A stretch of 64,000 bases of DNA from Dicaeum eximium (lineage: Eukaryota > Chordata > Aves > Passeriformes > Dicaeidae). The translations under genes and the position numbers were made by a program. The first letter of the stretch is position 1. The number at the start of each line of letters is the position of its first letter. Of the stretch, positions 11,951 through 22,276 are shown piece by piece. Under the pieces are notes generated by a model that saw only the letters and a list, made by a program, of their open reading frames with translations, did no database searches and was not told the origin of the DNA. The stretch covers positions 8,547 through 72,546 of the forward strand of contig VWZP01001600.1 of the NCBI GenBank assembly GCA_013396995.1, read 5' to 3'.

Positions 11951-12554
11951 TTCAGGGTCCCTTCCCCGACACCCCTCTGTGACCCTGCGCTGCGCAGGGC
12001 TCGGGGCTGCCCTCGGCAGCAGCTCCTGATTTTCACCCCAGAAAAATCCATCAGGTCCTGGTGGGGCCTGGGGTGGGGAGGGGCTCACGGCAGATCCCAA
12101 ACCGATTCCCGCGGGACACGGGGAGAGATCCGGGCTGAAGTTGGTGACGGCTCCCACCCGAGGCTGAGCCTCTCTAACCAGAATTCCCGCAGTTTCGGGG
12201 TTTGGGGCAGCGCGGTGCCCTCGGTGTTGTGCCAGAGCTGTGGTTTCCAGCTCGTTCCTGCCGGGTTCTCCAGGGATCCCATCGAACCCCCAAACCTCCA
12301 GCCCAGGGGTTCCCCGGCCCCATCCCGGGCGGGCAGACCCTGGCTGAGGGCTTCCCCAGGTTCCCATTTCCCGCAGGAATGTGGCGCATCCCAGCACTGG
12401 GAGTGGCTGGGGGTTCGAGGGTCTCAGGGAGGGGCTGGATAAGGGGGTGCAGGTCGGGGGGTGCAATCCCAAAGCCCTGGGGCATCCCCTGAGCCAGGGG
12501 CAGCACCCAGGCTGGCAATTCCAGCCCTTTCTACTCCCTAAACCCAAACCCAGG

Positions 12555-12952
12555 CAGTGTCCCTCCCACATTTGGTGTTTCCCACCCCACATTTGGTGTT
12601 TCCAATCCCACATTTGGTGTTTCCACCCCACATTCGGTGTTTCCAATCCCACATATGGTGTTTCCACCCCACATTTGGTGTTTCCAATCCCACATTTGGA
12701 GTTTCCAATCCACATTTGGTGTTTCCATCCCACATTTGGTGTTCTCCATCCCATATTTAGTGTTCCCCATCCCACATTTGGTGTTTCCAATCCCACATTT
12801 GGTGTTTCCCATCCAACATTTGGGGTTTCCATCCCACATTTAGTGTTCCCCATCCCATATTTAGTGTTCCCCATCCCACATTTGGTGTTTCCATCCCACA
12901 TTTGGTGTTTCCATCCCACATTTGGTGTTTCCAATCCCACATTTGGCTGGAG
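12555..12952 (+). repeat. Minisatellite of about 18-22 bp
   Basis: About 20 units of CCCACATTTGGTGTTTCCAA with length variants (CATCC, CACC, AATC spacers). Confidence 0.9.
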
Positions 12953-13222
12953 ATCAGCTCCTGTTCCAGGGAGCCAGAACCTCTCCAGGCGGGCTCCTGA
13001 CTCCAGGGCTTTGTTCCCGAGCTTTGTTTCCGCTGCAGAGCCCCAGTCCTGCATCCCCCCGCAGTTTGGGAATATTTTCTGCCTGTTGGTGCCGGGCCCC
13101 GGCGTTTAACAAGAGCCAGGTGCCCGCGGAGCCGGCCCAGCCCCGCCCGGCCCGGGGCTGCTCCGGATCAGGGATAAAGGCTCAGTTGTGCTGTGGGCAG
13201 GCCGAGGAATCGATTGAAAGCT

Positions 13223-13232
13223 TTTATTTATT
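13223..13232 (-). terminator. Tandem AATAAA poly(A) signal candidate
   Basis: Reads AATAAATAAA on the minus strand, two overlapping canonical hexamers, about 5.0 kb after the PAX7 stop. It is the first canonical pair after the UTR-like block at 13450-13560. Cleavage would fall near 13200-13215. Confidence 0.35.
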
Positions 13233-13412
13233 TGCCCAACTTTTTCCACCTTGCTGCGAACCAGAGCTGCGGTTTTGCCAGGTTTGGGGTTTTTGAGCGA
13301 AAACAGCTGGGATTTGCCCGCGTGTGTTGGAGATCCCCGAGGCTCTCCCCACCCGCTCCTGCAATGCAAACAACCCAAAGATACTTGGAATAAATTTTTT
13401 TTCTCTTTTTTT

Positions 13413-13441
<29 letters not shown>

Positions 13442-13447
<6 letters not shown>
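13442..13447 (-). terminator. ATTAAA poly(A) signal candidate next to a long A run
   Basis: The minus strand reads TATACATTAAAA and then runs into about 30 A residues (T run at about 13409-13444 on plus). This is a variant poly(A) signal directly following UTR-like sequence. The adjoining A tract could also cause internal oligo(dT) priming, so a cDNA end here would need care. Confidence 0.3.
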
Positions 13448-13904
13448 GTATAACAGTTATGCCTGAGTTACAGAAAGACACCTACAGGCAGCAGGTAGTT
13501 AAAGCAAAACCAGTTTCTCTTCCTACTAAATCTACTCCATATAGCTGAATAAATTATGGTGCGTTCCGTATTTACACACCCGGCGCGCGCGCCCACGGCC
13601 CCGAGCAGATGGCGATGAGGCGAACACAGAAGCGACAATCCCGCAGGAATCGGGGACAGGGAATGCCCTACAGAGCTGGGGGCCCGCGGGGTGCCGGGGA
13701 GGGCGGGTTAGAAGCGTTAAATACACAAAGGGCCCGATCTGCTGCGGGGCCAGGCCGAGCCTGGCTGGGCTGGGGCGGGGCGGGGCTGGGGGGCCAAAGG
13801 AGCCCCTTGGGGTCATTGCTGTCCCCAGGGGTGGCAGGGTCATCAGCAGGCCTGGGAGAGCGGTGGAGCTGGGACAGCATCCCTGGATGTGGCCAATTCT
13901 GGCT

Positions 13905-14222
13905 GTGTCCATCTCTGGAGTGTCCATCTCTGCTGTGGCCATCTCTGGAGTGTGTCCATCTCTGGAGTGTCCATCTCTGGAGTGTGTCCATCTCTGGAGT
14001 GTGTCCATCTCTGGAGTGTCCATCTCTGGAATGTCCATCTCTGGAGTGTGTCCATCTCTGGAGTGTCCATCTCTGGAGTGTGTCCATCTCTGGAATGTCC
14101 ATCTCTGGAGTGTCCATCTCTGGAGTGTGTCCATCTCTGGAGTGTGTCCATCTCTGGAGTGTCCATCTCTGGAATGTCCATCTCTGGAGTGTGTCCATCT
14201 CTGGAGTGTCCATCTCTGGCCC
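13905..14222 (+). repeat. Minisatellite of 15/17-bp units in the putative 3' UTR
   Basis: Units GTGTCCATCTCTGGA (15 bp) and GTGTGTCCATCTCTGGA (17 bp), about 20 copies. Three units carry GGAATGT in place of GGAGTGT, at 14028, 14092 and 14171. On the PAX7 strand these are ACATTCCA, the miR-1/206 8-mer. Confidence 0.9.
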
Positions 14223-14299
14223 TGTCCCTTGGTCACAGTTTTTCTGGTTGTTGGGCGATTTTTGGTCCAACAGAGTCAGCAGCTGCTGAGGATCCACTT

Positions 14300-14545
14300 G
14301 GTCACTGTTGGGTGGCCCCAGTGGCCACAGCCAGGTTCCTGCTGTCCAGCTCTCCAAGCTTTGTCCCCATTGGTGGCCCCAGGTGGCCGCAGGTGGCCAC
14401 AGTCAGGTTCCTGCTGTCCAGCTCTCCAAGCTTTGTCCCCATTGGTGGCCCCAGGTGGCCGCAGGTGGCCACAGTCAGGTTCCTGCTGTCCAGCTCTCCA
14501 AGCCCATTGGTGGCCGCAGGTGGCCCCAGTGGCCGCAGCCAGGTT
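14300..14545 (+). repeat. Minisatellite of about 72 bp, three units
   Basis: CAGGTTCCTGCTGTCCAGCT recurs at about 72-bp spacing, joined by GGTGGCCCCAGGTGGCCGC blocks. Confidence 0.85.
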
Positions 14546-14826
14546 CCCTCTGTCCAGCTGTCCACGCTCCGTCCTGTCCCAGCTCCAGGCTCTCCCTCCC
14601 CGTGTCCCCTCCGCGTCCCACCCACCCCCCAAGTTTGTCTCTCGTCAGCAGAACTGAGGTTGGCAATCCATGAAACAAAACTGAACCAACAGAACAAAAC
14701 CAAAAGTTACTTTTGACTTTCATACATGAACAAAAGGAAGAAACAAAACAAAACAAAAAACAAAAAAAGAAAAAAAGAAAAAACCCCCAAAGCCTGAAAT
14801 CAACCCCATCCCACCCCAAAGATTCT

Positions 14827-14833
14827 GGAATGT
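14827..14833 (-). promoter_or_regulatory. miR-1/miR-206 8-mer seed match in putative 3' UTR
   Basis: The minus strand reads ACATTCCA, the canonical 8-mer match to the GGAAUGU seed of miR-1/206, in AT-rich non-repetitive UTR-like sequence. miR-1/206 repression of Pax7 through its 3' UTR during myogenic differentiation is established in mouse. A 7-mer match (ACATTCC) is at 16046-16040. Confidence 0.45.
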
Positions 14834-14922
14834 CTGTTGAAAACACACAATAGGCAAATTTCTACAGTTCATACCCCCATCCCCTTTTTCTTCTTCTTTT
14901 AAAATTTTTTTTTTAATTTTTC

Positions 14923-14981
14923 NNNNNNNNNNNNNNNNNNNNNNNNNNNNNNNNNNNNNNNNNNNNNNNNNNNNNNNNNNN
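14923..14981. other. Assembly gap (59 N)
   Basis: N run within T-rich putative 3' UTR sequence, so UTR bases are missing here. Confidence 0.99.
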
Positions 14982-15399
14982 TTTAAACTAGCACGGCACT
15001 CACTGTGGGTTTTTTTTAGTATATTAAAAAAAAAGTCAACTTTCTATAAACATACAGCACATGACCAAATTTCCCAACTAAATGTACAAAGTGCGACCAC
15101 GGGGGGAAGGTCAGAGAAGAGCTATTTCGTTCCTCTAGGATTCTATTTACAGCAGAGCCCGGCTGCCCACGGACTTTTTGGGAAGGGGATTGGCAGAGAG
15201 GTTTCTGCAGCGCTCCCTCTTTTAAATTTCGGGGGTTTTTTTGGGGGGTCCTGCCCTCGGGTGAGGCGGCCAGGCCCAGCTGTCCATTGGTGAGGAGGGG
15301 AGATGACAGAGGAGGTAAGAGCAGGAGCAGCGGCCAAGAGATTCCGTGGAATGAAGGACCCTTTCCTTCCGGAGCAGGCAGTGAGGAGGGCGCTGGGTT

Positions 15400-15580
15400 G
15401 AGAATTCCAGCAGCAAGGAGGAGGGATTGGCATGGGTGGAATTCCAGCGGCAAGGAGGAGGGATTGGCACGGGGTGGAATTCCAGCGGCAAGGAGGAGGG
15501 ATTGGCACGGGGTGGAATTCCAGCGGCAAGGAGGAGGGATTGGCACGGGGTGGAATTCCAGCGGCAAGGAGGAGGGCGCA
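15400..15580 (+). repeat. 38-bp minisatellite, about five units
   Basis: Units TGGAATTCCAGCGGCAAGGA plus GGAGGGATTGGCACGGGG. The copies are nearly identical. Confidence 0.9.
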
Positions 15581-16922
15581 GGCAGGAAGGTGCTCCCAGC
15601 TGGGCATCGCCAGTGTTCGGCCTCTGGAATATCGTTAAATATCAGGAAATCTCTTGTTTTAGCAGTTGCTGTGAATGGTGCCGGGAGGAATTACAGCAGG
15701 CGCTTCCATTCACTGCAGGGAGACACCCTCGGATCCCTTCAGGACTCCCTGGGAATGACATCTCAGCCAGGACGGGAATTCCGCAGGGTTTTCCCCTTCC
15801 TTTAGAGCTCTGAAGCCCCAACACCACAAACCAGCAGAGGCTTTGCTGCTCCCCGAGATCTCCAGAGCAGAGCAGGGAGAGGCCTCGGGATCACCCGACC
15901 AGTCCAGGGCGCTGGGTCTCCTCTGTCCCCTCTGTCCCCTCTGGGAATTGTGTCCCTTCGGCCTCTCTGGCTGCAGGCGCCACACGCTGCCCCAGGAGAG
16001 GAGGTGGGAGTGGAATTGCTTCCAAACTCTGTGGTCCAGGGAATGTTTGGGCTCTGGGTGTGACATGAAGATTTCCGGAGCCTCTGGATTCAGGAGTCAC
16101 CTGGATTCAGCTCCTGCATCAGAGAGGTGCAGGCAAATCCCTCTGGGAATACCGAGCCAGCTCTGCTGGAGCCAGGAAGCAAAGCTGATGGGAGCCATGT
16201 GTGGCTCTGCTGGGATGCTGGGAATCCAGGACAGGTGAACTGGTCCAGATGGCTGCAGGGACAGTGGCCAGGTGGCTCGTGATGAGCGGTGATGGGGCCA
16301 GGCAGGGGAAGAGCCCAGGGAGATGTTCCAGCTGCCAGAGGAGGTTCAGCTGGTTTGGGAAGGGTGGGAGAGGGAAGAATGAGGGAAGGCTCCTTCAGCA
16401 TCCTGGAGCAGCCACAGGGTCCCTCAGTGCACAAAAGCAGAAATTTGCTGTGAAAGCAGAGATCCCAAGGGGTTCAGTGCATCACAAACCCTGACAGCCT
16501 GTGGGGGACACCAAACTCTGCCCGTGGGGGACACCAAACTCTGCCCTGGCCACCAAGCCTCTCACACCTCGCTCCTGCCTCACCCCAGGGCAGCTTTCCT
16601 CACCCTCTCCAGGCCAAATCCCCTGACCCAGCACGGGGAGGTGAGGGATGGCCTCTGCACCGCTGGGAATGCTCAGGAATCACCGAGGCTCATCACCACA
16701 GCCAAAAGGGAAATGTCTCACCCCTGTGAGGGCGGCGCCTCAGCGGTGACCTGGGAGTGCTGGCTCCATGTGTCTGAGTGGAGACAGGAGGTGACACAAA
16801 GGCAGGAGAGGAAAAAAGTGGGGGGATAAATCCAGGGAATGGGATCGAATCTGGCTTAGAGTAGGGGAGAGAGGCTCCAGCAGCAGAGAGAAGGGACCGT
16901 GGGACTGGGCTGTGCTGGAGGG

Positions 16923-17066
16923 TGGATGGATGGATGGATGGATGGATGGATGGATGGATGGATGGATGGATGGATGGATGGATGGATGGATGATGGACGG
17001 ATGGGTGGATGGATGGATGGATGGATGGATGGATGGATGGATGGATGGATGGATGGATGGATGGAT

Positions 17067-17099
<33 letters not shown>

Positions 17100-17120
17100 A
17101 TGGATGGATGGATGGATGGG
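16923..17120 (+). repeat. (GGAT)n microsatellite
   Basis: About 200 bp of GGAT with two short interruptions (GATGATGGACGGATG). It gives long meaningless frames on both strands. Confidence 0.97.
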
Positions 17121-18262
17121 ACAAAGCCTTCTCCCGGCAGTGAGAACAGGGAATGCCTTGGGAAGGTGAAGCCCATCCCTGCAGTGTGGAGCACCTTCCC
17201 GTCCTGGCTGCTGCAGAATCTCCCCAGCTCCGCGTCCACCCCTGGCCAGGGCAGCACCTCCACGCCCAGCTCCGTTCCCTTCCAGGTGACTCCCGTGGCA
17301 GAACCCGGCTCTGCTCAGTGAGTTCCTGGCCCTGCCCTCTTGTCTTCGCTCCCGTGGCCAGCTCAGGGACAGCAGGGCCACCAGGAGCCCTGCCCCGTGT
17401 CCCCAGGGTGTGCCGGTGTCTCCGCAGCTCCTCCTCGTGCCAGGCCAGTGCTGTCCCCGCTGCTGCTGCTCTGCTGCCGTGGCCTGGCGGTGACAACCGG
17501 GTCTGGGTCGGTCCCTTAGAGCAGAAGAGAATGTCGCCCGTGCCCTTCGTCTCCACTCCTCCCGCAGCCGTTTGCATTTTCCAGAGGTCCCAGGCTGGCT
17601 GGAATTCCATCCTGCTCCTGCTTAGCAGCGATCTGGCCCATCTGGCCCCGCTCTGGGAAGCCACTGGTGAGAAGGGAGGGTAGGCTGGGCTGGGGAAATT
17701 TGCTGTCCCTTGAATAAATGTTTTTCTGCTTTCATTCGTCTTTGCGGTTTGCTTGTTTGTCTGTTTGTTTTTTAAACAAGTCCTTATATTTGGTCCATAG
17801 GTCTTCCGTGGTCCCGATTTACATCACCCTTAATGCTCAGCTTGATTATTCCTTCCTATACAACATTCACCAAATTTACAGCAACAGAAAGAAAAGGAAA
17901 CAAAATGAAACATTTCTTTTTTTTCCTTTACAAAGAAAAAAAAAAGCGCTCAGTTTGGCTTTGACTATGCCAGCTACCTAGGGAATGGAAAGTCCTGGAG
18001 TATGGGGGAATGCCGTGGCCAGGGGGTTTGGAGGGAGGGCTGGGACCGGGGTTGATAAATGCACCCAGCCCGTTGTCTCTGGCCACAGGAGGAGTCAGGC
18101 CCCAGAGGCCGGACTTGCCTCTGGAATGCTCAGGAGGAGCCAGATTCTGGGAGAGCTGCCCCCTCTTTCCCATCTCCTCGGCAGCTGGGGTGGAATGGGT
18201 CAGGAAGGATCCCTGGAAGCCGCTGGGATTCTCCAGAGGTCCCTTGGGTGCCAGAGGTGCTC

Positions 18263-18378
18263 TCAGTAGGCCTGGCCCGTCTCCACCGGCAGCAGCCCCA
18301 GCACGGCCGAGTGCTCGCCCAGCTTCATGCGGCGCTGCGTGGACAGGCTCACGTTCTTGGCCAGGTAATCCACGGCGG
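18263..18378 (-). CDS. PAX7: PAX7 terminal exon 9: OAR-like tail and stop codon
   Basis: The acceptor is CCCCCGCAG/CCGCCG. Two bases complete the Thr codon begun in exon 8, followed by 37 codons and TGA at 18265-18263. The tail begins AVDYLAKNVSLSTQRRMKL and ends GLLPVETGQAY. It is the C-terminus of the long PAX7 isoform. The STQRRMKLGEHSAVLGL core resembles the OAR (paired-tail) motif of paired-class homeoproteins, which in relatives modulates transactivation. The frame is open across the junction and the sequence matches the family closely, so this is the functional terminal exon. The 3' UTR follows directly toward lower coordinates. Confidence 0.96.
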
Positions 18379-18999
18379 CTGCGGGGGGAAGGGACAGTGA
18401 GCACACAGGGACCTTCGGTGGCCAGGCTTGCAGCCCTGCAGGGCAGCAGGGACAGCCCAGGGCTGCCACACACACCAGGGACCTCCACACCAGGGACCTC
18501 CTGCTGTCCCGGGAAGGGCTCAGAGCCGGGATGGAGCTGCCAGGAGCAGGACGGGCCCTGCTGGGGCTCAGCACAGCCAGGGGGTGGAGACGCCCTCGAC
18601 TCTTTCCATGAACACCTGAAAAGAGCTAAAATTCCGCCATGGAAAAAGAGGGTTCTGAGGGAGCTGCCTGGAGCTGAGCCTGAAGGTTTGGGATAAAACT
18701 TTCAGGCTCCCACTCATGGTGGTGAGGCTGGATGTGATTCCAGAGATTTCGGCGGACGCTCCCCGGGTCTGAGCTCGCATCTGCCTCGCCCGCTGCTGAC
18801 TCACGGCTGCGAGCTCTGCCTGCTCCCTTCATCCCACGGAAAACCTCTTCCCTTGCCCCCACCTGGGAAGGGAGAGCAGCCCCGGCCCCGGAGGGGACCG
18901 CAGATCCCAGCTCCCCCGGCTGCCCCGGGTGAGGGGGACAGGGCTGGGACAGGACGGTGACACTGCTCATTAGCCGGGCTTCAGTCAAAGTCCCCCTCC

Positions 19000-19210
19000 C
19001 CGCCTCTAATGGCCCCAATTAGATTAATCAGGAGCTGGCAGGAGCTGCCCGATCGGTGCCAATGAGTAAACAAATCTCAGCCATCAACGTCCTGTCAGCG
19101 GCGGGCCCCAGAGGAGCCCCTTCCGCCACCAATCCTGATTAGACTTGGCAGATCCATTAGAATTCCCTTCACGCTCCCGCGTTCCATCACCGGCATCATT
19201 AACACGGCCC
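19000..19210. promoter_or_regulatory. Candidate conserved element in intron 8
   Basis: Unique block with repeated homeodomain-type words: CAATTAGATTAATCAGG, CCTGATTAGACTTGG, CCATTAGAATTCC and ATCATTAAC. ATTA/TAAT cores are bound by homeodomains including PAX7. Regulatory role is inferred from motif clustering and composition. Confidence 0.35.
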
Positions 19211-19547
19211 CGGCCTCTGGGAGCGGCGGATCCTTCGGGCCCGCTCCCCTCCGGGTGGGCTGGAGCGGCTCTGGAATATCCCGGGATAACCCAACGGGAG
19301 CAGTGCCAGGCTCGGGAATGCTGGGCCGCCTCCACCTCCCACAGGGCTCCTCATCCAGAACTTTCCCGCTCGGTCTCCTGACATTTCAGGGGAGCCTTGG
19401 GAGTGCTGGTCCTGAGAGGCTGCAGGGAAAGGGGGATTTCACTCCTGGGATGCTCCGGGTGTGGGGTGGGGGCTCTGTCCCTGGTGTCACCCGCACTGGG
19501 TGGTGCTGGGGGAAGGAGGGGGTGAGCAGCTGGAGCCCACAAATCCT

Positions 19548-19890
19548 GGAATAGTCACGGAGGTTGGAAAAACCCCCTGAGATCGAGTCCAGCCCTTAAC
19601 CTGGCACTGCCCAGCCCATCCCCAAACGCTGTCTCCGAGCACTGGATCCATTTTTGGGGACAACTCCAGGATGGCATCTCCCTGGGCAGCCCATACCGGT
19701 GCCTGAGCACCCCTTCCATGCAGGAATTTCCCCCAGTACCCAACCTGAACCTCCCTGGGAGCTGTTTGAGGCCATTTCCTTTTGTCCCCTTTCCTTTTGT
19801 CCCTTCTCTCCTTCCCTGCGAGCAGAGCCCAACATCCCCCAGCTCCAGCCTCCTGCCAGGTTGGGAATTCGATGGCAATCCTCTCAGAAA
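19548..19890 (-). mobile_element. CR1 LINE 3'-end copy in intron 8
   Basis: The plus strand reads as the antisense of the avian CR1 3' region, in order: GGAGGTTGGAAAAACCCCCT, GATCGAGTCCAGCCC, CCAGGATGGCATCTCCCTGG, GCAGCCCATACCGGTGCCTG and GGCCATTTCCTTTTGTCCC. The element therefore lies on the minus strand, 5'-truncated as most CR1 copies are. It is diverged, so the insertion is old. Confidence 0.85.
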
Positions 19891-20750
19891 ACCCCAAATC
19901 TTCCTTTCTGTGCCAGTGGGAAGAGTCCACAGGCACCAGGGGATCCCAGGCCAGAAATGAGGAATGGGGTTTGTTGGTTTAATGGGGCAGAAGCCAAAAT
20001 AAACCCAGAAATTTACGGAAGGTGCTCTAGGTGTTTGTTTAAGTGAGAGGGAAAGTGAGGCTGGGTTTGTTTTTGTAAAACTGGGAATAAGGAGAAGTGG
20101 GAGGAGAAGGATTCTCTGCAGGCCAGGTCCAGAGGCCACCAAAGCCACAGAGCTCTGATTCCTAAATCCTGACTTTGTCCCCTGTCACACAGGGCCTGCT
20201 TCAACACCATAACCCCCATTGATATAATATAATTTATATTAATAACATTACCTATTATATATACCATTACATTATATATAATCTAAATGATGCTTCAAAT
20301 TATGTAATTAACATATTTTATCGCCTGAAAATCGTTTTGATGCTTTTGTGCCACATCAGAGAAGGAAGGAACACCTGATCTGAATAAATGACCTCGTGGG
20401 GGTCACCTCACGCTGACGGGCGTTTAAAAGAATTTGAAGGGAATTGAAGAATCCAAAAAGAGGAGGAATCAGAATTATCTGCAAAGCACAACAGGCACCG
20501 GGAAAGGCAGGGAAAAATGTTATTATTCCAAGGTCAACTGCACGTGAGGGGCTGCTCTCGCCAGCACTAATTGCCAAGGCAAACTGCAGAGAGCTCGTCA
20601 CCAACCGGGTGACAGAAATCGGGACGGGGGGCCCAGGAAACGACACAAACGGGGCTGTGTGAGCAGCTCGAGCAAAAATTCCTGCAGCAGAGTGAGACAA
20701 ACCCTTCTTTCTCCTTCCCCCTCTCTCCCAAACGCAGCTCGTCCCCCTAT

Positions 20751-20805
20751 TTTATTTTTTACACACATGGGTGTGACTAACGCCTCGCCCAAGGGAATCT
20801 TTATT
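20751..20805 (-). terminator. Candidate intronic poly(A) site in intron 8
   Basis: The minus strand carries CCAATAAAGATTCCC, with AATAAA at 20805-20800. It is followed about 30-40 nt later by a GU-rich stretch (CATGTGTGTAAA) and a second AATAAA at 20756-20751. It lies about 1.2 kb beyond the exon 8 donor, where a short PAX7 isoform transcript would need to end. The arrangement of hexamer plus GU-rich downstream element is seen in the sequence; its use is inferred. Confidence 0.35.
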
Positions 20806-21020
20806 GGAAATACATGGTATCGGAATTTGTTTAAGATTTTTATCAATAGCACGTGTGTCCAGCCCCGCATCCAGAAGCGAGGGGAAGGTCGAGGGGTCAC
20901 AGATCAAACTCCCGACAAACAAAAAGAGGAGGGGCGGGGGGGCCGCTATTGATCCCGTCTGCCGCCACAGCCGGTTCTCATTGAGGCCGCGGCGTTAAGG
21001 ACATTAAAGGGCTGTGACGG
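20800..21020. other. AT-balanced unique block in intron 8, possible conserved element or short-isoform UTR
   Basis: Low-repeat sequence around the intronic AATAAA site. It includes CATGGTATCGGAATTTG, TTTTTATCAATAGCACG and CGGCGTTAAGGACATTAAAG. It could be the end of a short PAX7 transcript or a regulatory element; the sequence alone does not decide. Confidence 0.3.
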
Positions 21021-21389
21021 GAGCGGGGCCGGAGCCCGGCCGAGGGAGGAAAGGTCACCGAGGACACGCTGCGGGCAGCGGGAGCGCGCCCGCAGGAAGA
21101 GGATGCACCTTTAACCCTCGCGGGGTCAGCGGCGCTCGGAGCGGCCCGGGCAACGCGGCAGGTGAGAACAGCCCCGGCCACGGGGTGTCCCTGTCACCTG
21201 CAGCCCGGCTGGGCTGTCCCTGTCACCCAGCGGGGACAGCAGCCCCCGACAGGGCTGTTCCTGTCACCTGCAGCCAGGCTGTCTCTGTCACCTCTGGCCA
21301 CGAGGTCTGTCCCTGTCACCTGGCTGAGCTGTCCCTGTCACCCAGCGGGGACAGCTCCCACTGGCCAGGTTGTCCCTGTCCAAGGGGCA

Positions 21390-21610
21390 GGTTCAGGATC
21401 CCAATCCCAGCTCTCAGGGCAGGCTCAGATCCCAATCCCAGCTCTCAGGGCAGGCTCAGGATCCCAATCCCAGCTCTGGGGGCAGGCTCAGATCCCAATC
21501 CCAGCTCTCAGGGCAGGCTCAAATCCCAATCCCAACTCTGGGGGCAGGCTCAGGATCCCAATCCCAGTTCTCAGGGCAGGCTCAGATCCCAATCCCAGCT
21601 CTCCCAGAGC
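21390..21610 (+). repeat. Minisatellite of about 32-35 bp in intron 8
   Basis: About seven units of GGGCAGGCTCAGATCCCAAT followed by CCCAGCTCTCA. Some units have an extra GG (CAGGATCCC). Confidence 0.85.
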
Positions 21611-21982
21611 CCCAGCCCAGCTGACGAACGCATTCTGTAGGAAGAGCCCCGAGCCCCGCCTGGGGAGGGCAGGGCAGGTAGGGACATCCTCAGCTCGGCT
21701 TTACAAATCCCAGATTTCCCCTGGCTGAGCAGGGCGAGCGAGTCCTGGTGTTTTTGGAGAAGTGAGAACCGGGGAAGGAGAAGGGGCTGGGAATTGCCCT
21801 TTGCTGGCAGAAAGTTTCACCTACGACGTTTCACTGGGGCTTTCACATTCGGCTGCGAGGGGAGGAGCAATCCACGAGCAAATTCCCTCTGCACTTCCAG
21901 CCGGGCAAACTTCCACGGCTCTCCCACCCAACAGACGACTTTGGGTGTGTAAATCGGTGTATCCAATCCCCCATGCCCTCCC

Positions 21983-22029
21983 TCACCCCTGCCGCTCCCC
22001 GGGAAGGGGGAATCCCTCCCGGCACTTAC
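21983..22029 (-). CDS. PAX7: Possible alternative PAX7 C-terminus by read-through of the exon 8 donor
   Basis: If the exon 8 donor is not used, translation continues SKCREGFPLPGERQG and stops at 21985-21983. The first residues resemble the SEC start of the mammalian intron-retained isoform tail. The rest does not resemble the roughly 55-residue mammalian tail I remember, and it is much shorter. The short form is plausible because mammalian PAX7 does this, but its use here is inferred and not shown by the sequence. Confidence 0.35.
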
Positions 22030-22276
22030 TCTGGCCATACTGGCCGTACTGGTAGCCAGCCACGGGGTCCACGCTGTAGCTGGTGGTGCTGTAGGTGGGG
22101 GGACAGTAGGACTGCGAGGTCGGGAGGCTCTCCACGGACTTGATGGAGTCGCTGCGCTGGCTGCAGCTGGCCGAGATGGAGTTGGTGCTGTCCAGGCCAC
22201 CGTGGAGGGGAGAGATGGAGAAATCGGCCTGGGGCTGCGGCGGGACCGCGCTGGGGTTGCTCAGGATGCTCATCAC
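22030..22276 (-). CDS. PAX7: PAX7 exon 8: C-terminal transactivation domain
   Basis: The exon has 82 codons plus one base. The acceptor is CTCCGCAG/GTGATG and the donor GGCCAGA/GTAAGT. The translation starts VMSILSNPSAVPPQPQ, passes SISPLHGGLDSTNSISASCS and ends VDPVAGYQYGQYGQ. PAX7 is distinguished from PAX3 by VMSILSNPSAVPPQPQADF (PAX3 has VMGLLTNHGGVP) and by SVDPVAGYQYG. The exon lies about 31.7 kb from exon 7. Splicing to exon 9 completes a Thr codon (A + CC) and adds the OAR-like tail. Failing to splice runs on into intron 8 and stops after 15 more residues. Mammalian PAX7 makes both kinds of C-terminus by competition between splicing and cleavage-polyadenylation (established knowledge). 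Confidence 0.97.

Larger units (their letters stand above)
13200..18262 (-). other. PAX7: Putative PAX7 3' UTR
   Basis: The region follows the TGA stop. Two parts look UTR-like on the minus strand: AT-rich unique sequence at 17700-17990, and 13450-13560 plus 14640-15130, which are AT-rich and free of long frames. Both sit in otherwise GC-rich DNA. Candidate ends are ATTAAA at 13447-13442 and tandem AATAAA at 13232-13223. The total length of about 5 kb is compatible with the long 3' UTR known for PAX7. Several minisatellites and a 59-bp assembly gap lie inside, so an upstream end near 17.7 kb cannot be excluded. 15580-16900 and 17130-17690 are unique GC-rich sequence with nothing else recognisable. 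Confidence 0.5.
18379..22029 (-). other. PAX7: PAX7 intron 8
   Basis: Separates exon 8 from exon 9, with donor GTAAGT and acceptor CCCCCGCAG. It contains a CR1 element (19.55-19.89 kb), a 32-35 bp minisatellite (21.39-21.61 kb), AT-rich islands at 19.0-19.2 and 20.2-20.5 kb, and the candidate intronic poly(A) site at 20.75-20.81 kb. 18400-18990 is GC-rich with no feature seen. Confidence 0.85.

Noticed and set aside
11924..13054. 376-codon open frame on the minus strand
   Set aside because: Half of it is the translated 18-22 bp minisatellite (WKHQMWDG-type repeats). The remainder is GC-rich with no domain.
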